From: CBDDFV01 sp965227335 | GTDB taxonomy: Bacteria; Planctomycetota; Phycisphaerae; Phycisphaerales; SM1A02 | DNA: 64,000 nucleotides | Reading direction: 5' to 3' | NCBI GenBank assembly: GCA_965227335.1 | Contig: CBDDFV010000010.1 | Coordinates: forward strand, 124,001 to 188,000 | Shown here: positions 24,755 through 34,841 of the stretch, in pieces | Position numbering within the stretch: position 1 is the first letter of the stretch | How the letters are laid out: every line of letters starts with the position of its first letter | Position numbers and translations under genes: made by a program | Notes under the pieces: generated by a model | What the model saw: only the letters and a program-made list of their open reading frames with translations | Database searches by the model: none | Told to the model about the DNA's origin: nothing

Positions 24755-25960
24755 ATGCTTGCATCTGCGCTCATCGGGTTGACGACGGCGACGGTCGGAC
24801 CGAATTGTCTGATCGATTTCACACTGATCGACGCGTGGCTCGCGAACGCTGTGACGGCGGAGACGGTGGTGACAGAGACGCCGATCGCCGGCGCCGCGCT
24901 GCTGATTGCGCGCGACGGCGAAATCGTGCATCTCATTGCGGTCGGCGATTTCGCCTCCGATACGCAGGTTCGGATCGCAAGCGCGACGAAGTGGATGAGC
25001 GGAGCGACGGTGATGACGGCGGTCGACCAGGGGCTCCTCACGCTCGACACGCCGATCAGCGTGCACGTGCCGTCGTTCGACACGCCGGACAAGTCCGCGA
25101 TCACGGTCCGGCAGGCGATGAGCCACACCGCGGGGCTGCCGGGGAACGTGGGGGTCATTTATTCGCCGCGCGTCGATCTGCAGGGCGCGGCGGCGCAGCT
25201 TGGTCAGACGCCCCTCGTGTACGAACCGGGCGTCATGTTCGGCTACGGCGGCGTGTCGATGCACGCGGCGGGCGCGGCGGTGGAAGTCGCGGCGGGCGTC
25301 CCGTGGGCGACGTACTTCGAGACCCACATCGCGTCGCCGCTCGGACTCGAAGCCACCGCGTGGACGGTCGCCGGCGGTCCGGACAATCCGGGGATCGGCG
25401 GCGGACTGCGAAGCACGCTCGACGACTACTACGCGTTCCTGCAGATGATCGCGGCCGGCGGCGTCAACGAACGCGGCGAGGCGGTTCTGACGGCGGATGC
25501 GATTGACGCGATGCTGTCGAACCAGTCCGGCGGCCCGCCGATCTTCTCGACGCCGCTGGAGGGCGTGTCGGACTACGGCGTCGGCTGCTGGCTGGACAAC
25601 AGTCCCGTCCCGGGCGCGCCGGCGACGATCTTCTCGAGTCCCGGCGCCTTCGGATTCACGCCGTGGATCGACACGGAGCGCGGCCTCGTCGGGATCTTCG
25701 CGGTCGAGGACACGCGTCAGAACGTCGAGGGCCTGGTGGCGGCGATTCGCAGCGAAATCAACGCCCAGATCGACGGGTGCGTCTGTCCCGCAGATCTCAA
25801 CGGCAACGGCTGGGTCGGTCCGCTGGACCTCGCGGTCGTGCTGGGCGGCTGGGGCGAGTGCGGCGCGTTCTGCCCCGGTGATCTCAATGACGACGGCGCC
25901 GTGGACGAGGCGGACCTCGCCACGCTCCTCGCCGCATGGGGCGCCTGCGACGACGGTTGA
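24755..25960 (+). CDS. Secreted serine hydrolase (beta-lactamase-related) with C-terminal dockerin-like repeats
   Basis: 401 residues. A short hydrophobic N-terminus suggests export. The catalytic domain (about 25-345) has the class C type S-x-x-K motif S76-A-T-K79 (VRIASATKWMSGATVMTA), MSHTAGLPG, and FGYGGVSMHAAG, where Y164 replaces the usual YxN tyrosine. It therefore likely cleaves an ester or peptide bond rather than acting as a resistance enzyme. The C-terminus carries two dockerin-like loops, DLNGNGWVGPLDLAVVLGGW and DLNDDGAVDEADLATLLAAW, each flanked by CxxC-like cysteines. Confidence 0.88.
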   Translation: MLASALIGLTTATVGPNCLIDFTLIDAWLANAVTAETVVTETPIAGAALLIARDGEIVHLIAVGDFASDTQVRIASATKWMSGATVMTAVDQGLLTLDTPISVHVPSFDTPDKSAITVRQAMSHTAGLPGNVGVIYSPRVDLQGAAAQLGQTPLVYEPGVMFGYGGVSMHAAGAAVEVAAGVPWATYFETHIASPLGLEATAWTVAGGPDNPGIGGGLRSTLDDYYAFLQMIAAGGVNERGEAVLTADAIDAMLSNQSGGPPIFSTPLEGVSDYGVGCWLDNSPVPGAPATIFSSPGAFGFTPWIDTERGLVGIFAVEDTRQNVEGLVAAIRSEINAQIDGCVCPADLNGNGWVGPLDLAVVLGGWGECGAFCPGDLNDDGAVDEADLATLLAAWGACDDG

Positions 25961-26021
25961 CCTGATGGACGTCCATACACGCCGGCGATTCGACGGAGGA
26001 GCGGATCGTCGGCGTTCTCGT

Positions 26022-27608
26022 TCAGTGGTCGGTCGGAGCAGCGGCGGGGGCGGACTCGATCGACGCCAGGTAGGCGAGCATCTCGTTGCGCCAGCGTTCG
26101 CGGCGGGCGCCGATCACCGTGCCGTGATCGGCCCCGGGGACGAGCCAGATGTAACCGTCGCCCGGCGCTCGGTCGGCGTCGGCGTCGGCGCTGCGGCGGG
26201 CGATGACGGCCTGCAGCCTCGCCACCGCCTCGTTGAGGTAATACGAGTCCGCGTCGCCGCACACCAGACGCACCCGCTCCTGCATGATCGGTCCGAGCGT
26301 CGCCCAGTCCGCGTCCACGCGTTTTGCGATGTCGAACGCCGACCAGTGCTGCTCGACGATATCGCGGTCGATCACGCCGGTGACGCGATCGAACATCCGG
26401 GCGGGGAGGCCGGTGGCGGGATCGGGCGGCGAGAACATCGCATCCCACGTATCCCACTGCTCGCCCGAGGCGCCGTCGGGATGGATCGCCCATTCCATCC
26501 GGGCTTCTTCGCGGACGGTCATGCGCACTTCGCCGCGCCGGCGGTAGGACGGGGTCGGGGCCCCGTCCGGGGCGACGTACATCGAGTCATCCGTGTAGAT
26601 GTTGGTACGTTGGAAGGCGTCGAAGCTGACCGGGTCCGGCGCGCTTGACCAGCAGGCGCCGAACACCTCCGGCCACGCGAGCTGCAGCCATAACGACGAC
26701 CAGCCGCCGGAGGAATGGCCGGTGACGATCCGCGCGGCCGGCCTCGCGTCGAGCCGGAACGTCGCCTCGAGGTGCGGGATCAATTCCTCGACCAACGCGC
26801 GGCCGCGCGGACCGTGCAGGGCGTTGTCGACGAATGCGTGGTGCCCGAGGCCGTTCTCGGGATCCAGCACGACGGTGACCACGGGCAGCGCGGCGTCGGG
26901 ATTGCGTGCGATCATGCGGCCGCGCCGGGACGCGCCGCGATGGGTGCCGCCGAAACCGGGAATCTCGTACACCGTCGGCCACCGTCGCTCGGCCTGGGCG
27001 GGATCGTCGTACCCCGGCGGAAGCACCACGCCCGCGCGATGGACGGTCGGTCGACCGAGGACGTCGCTGAGCATCGGCGATTCGAGCTCGACGTACCGCA
27101 CGCCCTCGGCGTCGCGGGGCGGCCGGACGGTCACGATCGAATCGAGCGTGAGACGGACCGTGTCGTCGGCGTCGCGCCGGACGTTCTCGAGGACTTCGGC
27201 GGACCACCGATTCCCGGGGCCCGCCATGCGGTTGCGTTCCGTGTCGTCGACATCGAGGAACGCCTGCACGCGGATCGCGCCGTCGAGATCGTCGAGCCGG
27301 CGGGTCGCGGCGCCGCCGGGCGTCTCCAGGGGACGGACGATCTCGATCGTCTCGCCGGGCGCGATCGGGCCGGTCGGGATGGAGGCGATGGGCTGAGGAT
27401 CGGAGAAGAACGGCGCATCGACCGGCTCCCGCCGCGGGTGAGCGTCGTCGAGGATGAAGAAGAGGATGAGTCGTCCGGCCCGCTCGACGGGCGGCGCGTC
27501 GGGAGGCAGCGTCACGCGGTACCGGTCCGCCGCGCCGACCGGAGCGGCGAGCATGAGCACGAGCGCGGCGTGGCGGGCGGCGGCGGGAATCAGCGGGAGA
27601 CGGGGCAT
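26022..27608 (-). CDS. Secreted alpha/beta-hydrolase esterase
   Basis: 528 residues with a signal peptide (about 1-26, ending VGAA). An N-terminal all-beta region (30-180) precedes an esterase D/enterochelin-esterase-like domain. The nucleophile elbow is GHSSGGW (S299), preceded by LPPGYDDP and VYEIPGFGG, with ALVEELIPHLEATFRLDAR just before, as in the family. A late PGADHGTVIGARRERW likely supplies the His. The probable substrate is an ester of a sugar or siderophore, but this is not decidable. It converges with the serine hydrolase gene. Confidence 0.86.
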   Translation of the reverse strand: MPRLPLIPAAARHAALVLMLAAPVGAADRYRVTLPPDAPPVERAGRLILFFILDDAHPRREPVDAPFFSDPQPIASIPTGPIAPGETIEIVRPLETPGGAATRRLDDLDGAIRVQAFLDVDDTERNRMAGPGNRWSAEVLENVRRDADDTVRLTLDSIVTVRPPRDAEGVRYVELESPMLSDVLGRPTVHRAGVVLPPGYDDPAQAERRWPTVYEIPGFGGTHRGASRRGRMIARNPDAALPVVTVVLDPENGLGHHAFVDNALHGPRGRALVEELIPHLEATFRLDARPAARIVTGHSSGGWSSLWLQLAWPEVFGACWSSAPDPVSFDAFQRTNIYTDDSMYVAPDGAPTPSYRRRGEVRMTVREEARMEWAIHPDGASGEQWDTWDAMFSPPDPATGLPARMFDRVTGVIDRDIVEQHWSAFDIAKRVDADWATLGPIMQERVRLVCGDADSYYLNEAVARLQAVIARRSADADADRAPGDGYIWLVPGADHGTVIGARRERWRNEMLAYLASIESAPAAAPTDH

Positions 27609-27767
27609 GACAGACTCCTGGGGCGGAGGGGATGTCCGCCACGCGAAGGATACCGGCGACGCCGGCCGGCGATTCGCCCGCGAAGGTGGCGGTCATCGTA
27701 GAATCCGCCGATAGAGCACGGGTCCGGTCCCGCTCTTCACCTGGCCTTCGATCGAGGATTGCCGCAG

Positions 27768-28550
27768 ATGCCTTTGCGTCTTTCGTTCCCGACCGTCCTG
27801 TCCGGCCTGCTCTGCCTGCTGTTCCTGAGCGGGTGCGGATCAATCACGCGGACCGACGATCCCATCGCGTTCGCCGCCACCACCGCCCAGCCGCTCGCGA
27901 TCGACGTCGAGTCCTTTCGCGGCGACGTGATCATCCGGGCGAATCCGAATCTGGAGAAGGCGGAGGTCGTCGTCACACGGGCGTTCACGAACCCGGCGCT
28001 GCGCGACGATGAGGGACGGGATTCGCTCGACCGGATCACGGCCAGCGCCCAGATGGTCGACAGTGAACTTGGTCCGACGCTGATGGTCCGGGCCGGCACC
28101 GATTTCGCCGAGCCGCACTTCCAGCGGGCCCATGTGAAGATCACGGCCCCGGCCGTCGGCGACGTGATGGTCCGGACGAGCCACGGGAAGGTCTGGGTGA
28201 TCGATCACCAGGGTCCGGTCGACATCGCCAACCGCTTCGGCCACGTCCGAGTCATGACGCACTGGCCGATGCTGGAGCCGTGCTCGGTGCAGAACATGGA
28301 CGGCGACATCGACTTCCGCGTGCGGGCGGAGTCGCAGGGCGCGTTCGACTGCGCGGCGGACGGCGGCAAGGCGCTCGTGCGCGCCCTGTACGGTGAACTG
28401 CTGATCCACGCCGGCACCCGGGTCGATCGGCTCTACGCGACGCTCAACGGCGGCGACAACGACATCGTGCTTCACACGACGGACGGGAACGTGCGGGTGG
28501 CCGTCGTGCCCAACCCGACCGATGTGGGCTACAAGATCGTCGATCCCTGA
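27768..28550 (+). CDS. Lipoprotein with beta-helix-like DUF4097-type body
   Basis: 260 residues. The signal peptide ends in lipobox LSGC (LLCLLFLSGCGS), so it is lipid-anchored. The body is rich in short beta strands with repeated patterns such as VRTSHGKVWVIDHQGPVDI and NRFGHVRVMTHW, then GGDNDIVLHTTDGNVRVAVV, resembling DUF4097-like repeats (an adhesin-like beta fold). Start at ATG 27768, where GAGG lies 10 bases upstream; a TTG at 27759 is too close to that site. No function can be assigned. It precedes the efflux genes on the same strand with a 69-base gap. Confidence 0.75.
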   Translation: MPLRLSFPTVLSGLLCLLFLSGCGSITRTDDPIAFAATTAQPLAIDVESFRGDVIIRANPNLEKAEVVVTRAFTNPALRDDEGRDSLDRITASAQMVDSELGPTLMVRAGTDFAEPHFQRAHVKITAPAVGDVMVRTSHGKVWVIDHQGPVDIANRFGHVRVMTHWPMLEPCSVQNMDGDIDFRVRAESQGAFDCAADGGKALVRALYGELLIHAGTRVDRLYATLNGGDNDIVLHTTDGNVRVAVVPNPTDVGYKIVDP

Positions 28551-28619
28551 TCAGGCGCCACGTCGCCCCCACACCGACGTATCATCCGGCCTCCTTTCCA
28601 GCGACTTGGAGGCCGTCCG

Positions 28620-29837
28620 GTGATCCAACATTCAGACCATCGATTCCAACCCGCATCGGCGCGTGGGCTGCAGCTGACGATCGCCGCGGCGTTGCTTGCG
28701 ACGGCGCTCGTCGCCTGTCGAGAGGAATCGACGCCGAGTCCGCCGCCGCCGCCGGGCGTGCGGGTCGAGACGCCGCGCGTGGACGAGGTCACGACGTACT
28801 TTCGGTACAACGGTTCGCTGGCCGCGTCGGAGGAGGCGGAGATTCGGGCGCGGGTGCCGGGCTACCTCGAGAAGATCGAGTTCCAGCCGAGCACGGACAT
28901 CGAGGCCGGGACGCCGCTCTTCGTGATCGAGCAGGATCCCTACCGGATCGAGGTGGAGCGTACGAAAGCGGCGAAGACACGGGCGGATGCGGAGCTGGCG
29001 AAGGCGGAGGCGCGGCTGAAGCGGGTCGAGGACGCCTTCGCGAAGAACGCCGTGAGCGAACTCGAACGGATCGAACAGCTCGCGGAGGTGGCGGAGCGGA
29101 AGGCGGACGTCGACGTCGCGGCCGCGGCCGTGGCGGACGCCGAACTCAACCTGTCGTATACGGTCGTCAACGCCCCGATTCGAGGTCGGATCGGCGAGGC
29201 GAACGTGGACGTCGGCAATCTCGTCGGGGCGAAGGAGGACACGCTCCTCGCCACCATCGTGCGGATGAACCCGATTCACGCGTACTTCGACGTCAGCGAG
29301 CAGATCACGCTGCAGTACCTCAAGCGTGGCGATCGCGGCACGATCCAGGAGGACGTGATCCCGGTCGAGATCGGGCTCGCGAACGGGACGGACTATCCCT
29401 TCCTCGGCCGCATCGATTTCGTCGACAACCAGCTTGATTCGACGACCGGGACGCTGCGGGTGCGGGCGGTGATCGAGAACGCGGATCGCGATCTGTACCC
29501 GGGCCTCTTCGTCCGCGGACGCGTGCCGTTCGAAACCGTGCCCGACGCCGTCCTCATTCGGGAGAACGCCGTGGCCCGCGGGCTCGAAGGCGAGTACGTG
29601 CTCGTGCTCAACGAGAACAATGAAGTGGGGCGACGGCCGGTGACGCTCGGCGATCGCCACGACGGCGGGTGGGTGCACGTCCTGGAGGGACTCGTCGGCG
29701 ACGAACGGTATATCGTCGAGGGTCTGCAGCGGGCCCGCCCCGGTCGTCCGGTGACGGTGCTCGAGCCCCCCGCCGACGACGCGCCGCCGGCTGACCCGAG
29801 CGTCGACGACGCGAACCCCGGCGACGGAGACAACTGA
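28620..29837 (+). CDS. RND efflux periplasmic adaptor (membrane fusion protein)
   Basis: 405 residues. It links an inner-membrane RND pump to an outer-membrane channel. The N-terminus carries a lipobox-like LVAC, suggesting lipid anchoring. The order is the barrel-lipoyl region (NGSLAASEEAEIRARVPGYL, PLFVIEQDPYRIE), a long coiled-coil hairpin (about 115-195), NAPIRGRIGEANVDVGNLV, and the membrane-proximal domain ending at the Pro/Asp-rich tail. It starts at GTG 28620 behind GGAGG. The pump gene starts one base after its stop codon. No TolC-type channel gene is in the window. Confidence 0.95.
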   Translation: MIQHSDHRFQPASARGLQLTIAAALLATALVACREESTPSPPPPPGVRVETPRVDEVTTYFRYNGSLAASEEAEIRARVPGYLEKIEFQPSTDIEAGTPLFVIEQDPYRIEVERTKAAKTRADAELAKAEARLKRVEDAFAKNAVSELERIEQLAEVAERKADVDVAAAAVADAELNLSYTVVNAPIRGRIGEANVDVGNLVGAKEDTLLATIVRMNPIHAYFDVSEQITLQYLKRGDRGTIQEDVIPVEIGLANGTDYPFLGRIDFVDNQLDSTTGTLRVRAVIENADRDLYPGLFVRGRVPFETVPDAVLIRENAVARGLEGEYVLVLNENNEVGRRPVTLGDRHDGGWVHVLEGLVGDERYIVEGLQRARPGRPVTVLEPPADDAPPADPSVDDANPGDGDN

Positions 29838-29838
29838 C

Positions 29839-32800
29839 GTGTTCAGTCGAATCTTCATCGACCGGCCCGTCATGGCGTCGGTCCTCGCGATCGTCATGGT
29901 GCTCGCGGGGACCATCGCCTCGATCGTGCTGCCCGTGGAGCAGTATCCGGAGATCGCGCCGCCGACCGTGCAGGTCTCGACCGTCTATCCCGGCGCGAGC
30001 GCGGCGACGGTGGCGGAGACGGTCGCGGCGCCGATCGAACAGGAAGTCAACGGCGTCGAGGACATGCTCTACATGTCGTCGACGAGTTCCGACAGCGGCC
30101 GCTACGTCCTCACCGTGACGTTCCGCATCGGCGCGGATCTCGATCTCGCCTCCGTTCGCGTGCAGAACCGGGTCGCGGTGGCGGAGGCGAAGCTGCCGGA
30201 GGAGGTCCGGCGCAACGGGATCACGACGACCAAGCAGTCGACGAGCCTGCTGATGGTCATCTCGATCTTCTCCCCCGACGGCGCCCGCGACCAGTTGTTC
30301 CTGAGCAACTACGCGACGATCTCGATCCGCGACGTGCTCGCCCGCGTGCCGGGCGTCGGAGCGGTGCAGGTGTTCGGGGCGAAGGACTATTCGATGCGGA
30401 TCTGGCTCGATCCGGATCGGCTCGCCGCCCGGGGGCTCACCACCGGCGACGTCGTCTCGGCCCTCCGCGAACAGAACGTGCAGGTCGCGGCGGGCCGTCT
30501 GGGCCAGGCCCCGATCGACGACCCGGCCGGCTTCCAGCTCTCCATCAACGCGCTGGGGCGGCTCTCGACCGTCGAACAGTTCGAGAACATCATCATCAAG
30601 ATCGGCGAGGACCAGCGCACGCTGCGGTTGCGCGACGTCGCCCGCGTCGAACTCGGGGCCCAGGACTACGACTCCGAATCGACGCTGAACGGCGCGCCGT
30701 CGCCCGCGTTCGGCATCTACCAGCTCCCCGGCACCAACGCGCTGGACGTCGCGAGCGGCGTCCGCGCCGCGCTGGAGGATCTGCGGCCCGAGTTCCCCGA
30801 GGGCGTCGACGCCAAAGTCACCTACGACTTCACGACCTTCGTCACCGCGTCGATTCAGGGCGTGGTGAACACGCTCATCATCGCGGCGATCCTCGTGTTC
30901 CTGACCGTGTGGTTCTTTCTCCAGGACTTCCGCGCGACGCTGATCCCGGGGGCGGCGATTCCGGTGTCGATCGTGGGCACGCTCGCCGTGCTCTACGCGC
31001 TTGGTTTCTCGCTCAACATGCTGACGCTGTTCGGCCTCGTGCTCGCGATCGGCATCGTGGTCGACGACGCGATCGTGGTCGTGGAGAACACGTCGCGTCT
31101 GATCGAACAGGAGGGCCTCGAACCGAAGGACGCCGCGCGTCAGTCGATGGAGGAGATCACCGGGCCCGTGATCGCGACGACGCTGGTGCTGCTCGCCGTC
31201 TTCGTGCCCACCGCCACGCTGCCGGGGATGACCGGCGAGCTCTACCGGCAGTTCGGCGTGACGCTGTCGATCGCGACCGTCCTGTCGAGCGTCAACGCGT
31301 TGACGCTCAGCCCCGCGTTGTGCGGCGTGCTGCTGCGGAAGGAGAAGAAGCGTCCCTGGGCGCCCTTCCGGCTGATCAACCGCGTGATCGACGCCGCGAC
31401 CACGGTGTACGTGGGACTCACGAAGGTCGCCCTGCGGGTGAGCGTGCTCGCTCTGCTCGTGATCGGCGGGCTCGGGGCGGCGAGCGTGTGGGGCTTCCTG
31501 AATCTCCCCTCGGGCTTCATTCCCGACGAGGATCAGCGACTGGTGTTCGTGAACGTCCAGCTGCCTGACGCCGCCAAGCTTGCGCGAACGAACGCGCTGG
31601 TGAACGACATCGAAAAAACGGTGGTCGACACGCCCGGCGTGACCGACGTGGTGTCGATTCGAGGCAACTCCATCATCTCCGGCGTCCTGCAGCCCAACGC
31701 GGCGACGCTCATCGCCACGCTCGATCCCTGGGAGGATCGCACCAGCCGCGAACTGCAGATCGAAACGATCATGGGGCGGATCGGACGGTCGATCGGCGGG
31801 CGTCCGGAGGCGATCATGTTCCCGTTCCGTCCCCCGGCGATCCAGGGCCTCGGCATCGCGGGCGGCTTCGACCTCCGGGTGCAGGATCGCTCCGACGCCG
31901 GACCGATCGTGCTGCAGCAGGCGACGGACGATCTCATCGGCGCGGCGACGGCGGATCCGCGAATCGCCAATCTCTTCTCCGGCTTCCGCGCCCAGTCGCC
32001 GCAGTTGTTCATCGACATCGACCGCACCAAGGTCAAACGGCTCGGCCTGCCGCTCACCACCGTCTTCGAGACGCTGCAGACCAACCTCGGCTCCACCTAC
32101 GTCAACGACCTCAACCTCTTCGGACGCACCTACCAGGTGCGGGCGCAGGCGGACGCCTCGTTCCGCGACGAGATCGACGACCTCCGTCGGCTCGAGATGC
32201 GCAACCGCGACGGCGGGCTGATCCCGATGAGCGCGGTGGCCGAGGTCCGCAACACGGTCGGACCGCCGGCCGTCTTCCGGTACAACCTGTATCCCTCCGC
32301 TTCGGTCACCGGACAGCCGGCGGCGGGAGCGTCGTCGGGCGAGGCGGTGCAGGTGATGGAGCAGCTGTCGGAACAGCAGCTTCCCGCGGGCTTCGGCGTC
32401 GAATGGACGGGCATGACCTACCAGCAGCAGGAGACGGCCGGACTCGCGCCGTTCGTGTTCGCGCTGGCGGTGGTCTTCGCGTACCTGTTCCTCGCCGCGC
32501 AGTACGAGAGCTGGATCACCCCCGTCGCGATTCTGGCCACCGCCCCCGTGGGCGTCGCCGGCGCGCTCGGGGCCACGTGGGCGTTCGGCCTCGACATCAA
32601 CGTCTACACGCAGATCGGCCTCGTCCTGCTCGTCGCCCTCGTCTGCAAGAACGCGATCCTGATCGTCGAGTTCGCGGAGGAGCGACGGAAGAGCGGCGAA
32701 TCGGTCCGTGAGGCCACGATCGAAGCGTCCCGCCTTCGTTTCCGTCCGATTCTCATGACCGCCCTCTCGTTCGTGCTCGGCACCGCGCCGCTCGTGATCG

Positions 32801-32961
32801 CGACCGGGGCCGGGGCGAACAGCCGGCAGGCGATCGGCGTCGCCGTCTTCGGCGGCATGGTGCTCGCCACCGCGTTCGGCGTGCTGCTGATTCCGATGAG
32901 CTACCACGTCATCCGCGAATTCGTGGCGCTGTTCCGACGGAATTCACGTCCGGCGGGCTGA
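29839..32961 (+). CDS. RND multidrug efflux pump (AcrB/HAE1 family)
   Basis: 1040-residue proton-driven exporter of hydrophobic compounds. It has the typical 12 helices and two large periplasmic loops. Seen: FIDRPVMASVLAIVMVLAG, EQYPEIAPPTVQVSTVYPGA, the helix 4 proton-relay motif GIVVDDAIVVVENTSRL, PAAGASSGEAVQVME, and the second-half LVCKNAILIVEFAEER. Two Asp residues in VVDDA, in the proton relay, are kept. It starts at GTG 29839, immediately after the adaptor stop, so the two are one operon. Confidence 0.97.
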   Translation: MFSRIFIDRPVMASVLAIVMVLAGTIASIVLPVEQYPEIAPPTVQVSTVYPGASAATVAETVAAPIEQEVNGVEDMLYMSSTSSDSGRYVLTVTFRIGADLDLASVRVQNRVAVAEAKLPEEVRRNGITTTKQSTSLLMVISIFSPDGARDQLFLSNYATISIRDVLARVPGVGAVQVFGAKDYSMRIWLDPDRLAARGLTTGDVVSALREQNVQVAAGRLGQAPIDDPAGFQLSINALGRLSTVEQFENIIIKIGEDQRTLRLRDVARVELGAQDYDSESTLNGAPSPAFGIYQLPGTNALDVASGVRAALEDLRPEFPEGVDAKVTYDFTTFVTASIQGVVNTLIIAAILVFLTVWFFLQDFRATLIPGAAIPVSIVGTLAVLYALGFSLNMLTLFGLVLAIGIVVDDAIVVVENTSRLIEQEGLEPKDAARQSMEEITGPVIATTLVLLAVFVPTATLPGMTGELYRQFGVTLSIATVLSSVNALTLSPALCGVLLRKEKKRPWAPFRLINRVIDAATTVYVGLTKVALRVSVLALLVIGGLGAASVWGFLNLPSGFIPDEDQRLVFVNVQLPDAAKLARTNALVNDIEKTVVDTPGVTDVVSIRGNSIISGVLQPNAATLIATLDPWEDRTSRELQIETIMGRIGRSIGGRPEAIMFPFRPPAIQGLGIAGGFDLRVQDRSDAGPIVLQQATDDLIGAATADPRIANLFSGFRAQSPQLFIDIDRTKVKRLGLPLTTVFETLQTNLGSTYVNDLNLFGRTYQVRAQADASFRDEIDDLRRLEMRNRDGGLIPMSAVAEVRNTVGPPAVFRYNLYPSASVTGQPAAGASSGEAVQVMEQLSEQQLPAGFGVEWTGMTYQQQETAGLAPFVFALAVVFAYLFLAAQYESWITPVAILATAPVGVAGALGATWAFGLDINVYTQIGLVLLVALVCKNAILIVEFAEERRKSGESVREATIEASRLRFRPILMTALSFVLGTAPLVIATGAGANSRQAIGVAVFGGMVLATAFGVLLIPMSYHVIREFVALFRRNSRPAG

Positions 32962-32977
32962 CGTCCGGACGGGCCGG

Positions 32978-33850
32978 TCAGCTCGTCAGCTTCGCCCGCA
33001 GCCGGGTGATCGTCGCCACGGTCGTGCCGCAGCAGCCGCCGATCATCGAGGCCCCGGCGTCACGCCACTCCTGCGCGTACGCCGCGTACCGGTCAGGATC
33101 GACCGCGTCGGTGTTCACCCACCCCTTCTCCGCGTCCGGGCGCCCGACGTTGCCGTACGCGAGCACCCGCTGCCGCGACGCCGCGCGATCGGCCAGCCAG
33201 CGGACGTGCGGCGTGATCGACGGGGCCGCCACGCAGTTCACGCCGATCGCCGACGCCCCGTCCAGCCCCGCCCCCACCGTCTCGACCGATTCGCCTGACA
33301 GCAACACGCCCGGCTCGCCGTCCGCCCGCAGACAGAAACTGATCATCCACCGCCCCGGAGCGAGCCGCGCCGCCGCCGCCGCCGCGGCCCGGGCTTCGTG
33401 GGCGGCGTTCATCGTCTCGATCAGCACCGCGTCCACGCCCGCCGCGAGCAGAATCTCGATCTGTTCCGCGTGCTCCCGCGCGCACGTCGCCTCGTCCGGC
33501 GCGCGATCCGGCTCGTAACAATCCTCCAGCGGCGCGATCGACCCGACCACCTGCGCCGACGGCGCGGCCTCGTTGCGCGCCGTCCGGGCGATCTCCACCG
33601 CGCGGGTGGTGAGATCCGCGGCGTCGAGCGTCGGATCTGCGCGACCAATCGTGCGCGGCGTAGTGCGGAAGGTGTTGGCCGTGATCACCCGGGCCCCCGC
33701 CCGCAGGTGATCGATATGGATCGCCCGCATGACGTCCGGAGCATCGACGACAGCGCGGGCGGACCAGAGGGGCAGCGTCACGTCGACGCCGCGCCGGTCC
33801 AGCTCCGTCCCCATCGGACCGTCGAGAATGATGAGGGGCGGTCGGCGCAC
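32978..33850 (-). CDS. Homocysteine S-methyltransferase family protein
   Basis: 290 residues. It transfers a methyl group from a donor such as S-methylmethionine or betaine to homocysteine, yielding methionine. Seen: LDGPMGTELDRRGVD, VITANTFRTTP, GSIAPLEDCYEPD, IGVNCVA and GGCCGTTVATI, where the Cys and the paired CC are the zinc ligands of the family. Start GTG 33850 lies one base past the upstream stop. It is coupled to the metallophosphoesterase gene. The donor molecule is not decidable. Confidence 0.9.
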   Translation of the reverse strand: MRRPPLIILDGPMGTELDRRGVDVTLPLWSARAVVDAPDVMRAIHIDHLRAGARVITANTFRTTPRTIGRADPTLDAADLTTRAVEIARTARNEAAPSAQVVGSIAPLEDCYEPDRAPDEATCAREHAEQIEILLAAGVDAVLIETMNAAHEARAAAAAAARLAPGRWMISFCLRADGEPGVLLSGESVETVGAGLDGASAIGVNCVAAPSITPHVRWLADRAASRQRVLAYGNVGRPDAEKGWVNTDAVDPDRYAAYAQEWRDAGASMIGGCCGTTVATITRLRAKLTS

Positions 33851-33851
33851 G

Positions 33852-34781
33852 TCAGTCGGCTCCGTTTCGTGGGGGCGCGTCGTCCGCGCCGTGGCGGACG
33901 GTGAGCAGGGCGATCTCGCGGGGCACATTGACGCGGAGCGGGAACCACGATCCGACGCCGGCGGTGATGTACAGCCAGCTCCCCTCGTGTTCGAAGCAGC
34001 CCATCGAGCGTCGGTGTGCGAACGCGAGGTTGGCGTCGGAGCCCTCGCGCCACGCGACCTGTCCGCCGTGCGTGTGCCCGGCGAGCGTGAGGGGCGTGCC
34101 GTGGTCCGCCGCGGCGCGGAACGCCTTGGGGTTGTGGGCCAGCAGCAGGTCGACGGGCGGACCGTCGTCGGCGCTGTGCTCGGCCCCGCACAACTGCTTC
34201 ATGGCGCGGCGGGCCTGGCGGGCGGACTTCGTCCATGCGAGTCCGCCGATGAGCATTTCGTGTTCGCCATGCACGACGCGGACCGCGTCGTTCTCGAGCA
34301 CGATGCAGCCGGCGTCTTCGGCGATGCGAGCGAGGCGTCGTCCGTTGAGCAGTTCATCATGGTTGCCGAGAACGACGAACGTGCCGAGCGACGCGCGGAT
34401 GTCGGCGAGGGCGCGAAAGAGATCCGGCGCGCCGCGATGCTCGAGGTCCACGGTGTCGCCGGTGACGGCGACGAGGTCGGGTTCGAGGTCGGCGACCTGT
34501 TCGGCCACCGCGAGGGCGCGATCGAGCGGGAGGAGGTGGCCGAGGTGGAAGTCGCTCACGTGCGCGATCCGGACGCCGTCGAGTCCGGCCGGCCAGCGGG
34601 GGGAGGCGATGGTCAGTTCACGCGTGTGAACAACCTCGTTCGCGTGCCGACGCACGAGGCGGCCGCCGCTCAGCCGATCGGGACCGACCGTGAACAGCAG
34701 ATGACGGACCCGCGCGCGACGGAGTTTGCCGCGGGCGCGGCGGCCGGACCGGGATGACGAGGAACGGGGGTCGGACGGCAT
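33852..34781 (-). CDS. Calcineurin-like metallophosphoesterase (YkuE/LpxG type)
   Basis: 309 residues with the dinuclear metal motifs in order: RIAHVSDFHLGHLL, VAVTGDTVDLEHRG, FVVLGNHDELLNGR, LAHNPKAF and LTLAGHTHGGQVAW. This subtype often hydrolyses lipid-linked pyrophosphates such as UDP-2,3-diacylglucosamine, but the substrate is not proven by sequence. The N-terminal 60 residues are basic. Only one base separates it from the methyltransferase gene, so they are co-expressed. Confidence 0.9.
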   Translation of the reverse strand: MPSDPRSSSSRSGRRARGKLRRARVRHLLFTVGPDRLSGGRLVRRHANEVVHTRELTIASPRWPAGLDGVRIAHVSDFHLGHLLPLDRALAVAEQVADLEPDLVAVTGDTVDLEHRGAPDLFRALADIRASLGTFVVLGNHDELLNGRRLARIAEDAGCIVLENDAVRVVHGEHEMLIGGLAWTKSARQARRAMKQLCGAEHSADDGPPVDLLLAHNPKAFRAAADHGTPLTLAGHTHGGQVAWREGSDANLAFAHRRSMGCFEHEGSWLYITAGVGSWFPLRVNVPREIALLTVRHGADDAPPRNGAD

Positions 34782-34841
34782 GGATCGAGCGACGGAGCGG
34801 ACGAAAAGAACGGGTGGGGCGGGCGGGGCCCGGCGAACGGC

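Noticed and set aside
24755..25960. Antibiotic-resistance beta-lactamase
   Set aside because: The SxxK motif is present but the YGG element, secretion with dockerin-like loops and overall pattern fit beta-lactamase-related esterases or peptidases rather than resistance enzymes.
29608..32907. Long minus-strand frame opposite the RND pump genes
   Set aside because: Composition is Arg/His/Asp-rich with no recognisable motif. The plus-strand pair is unambiguous.
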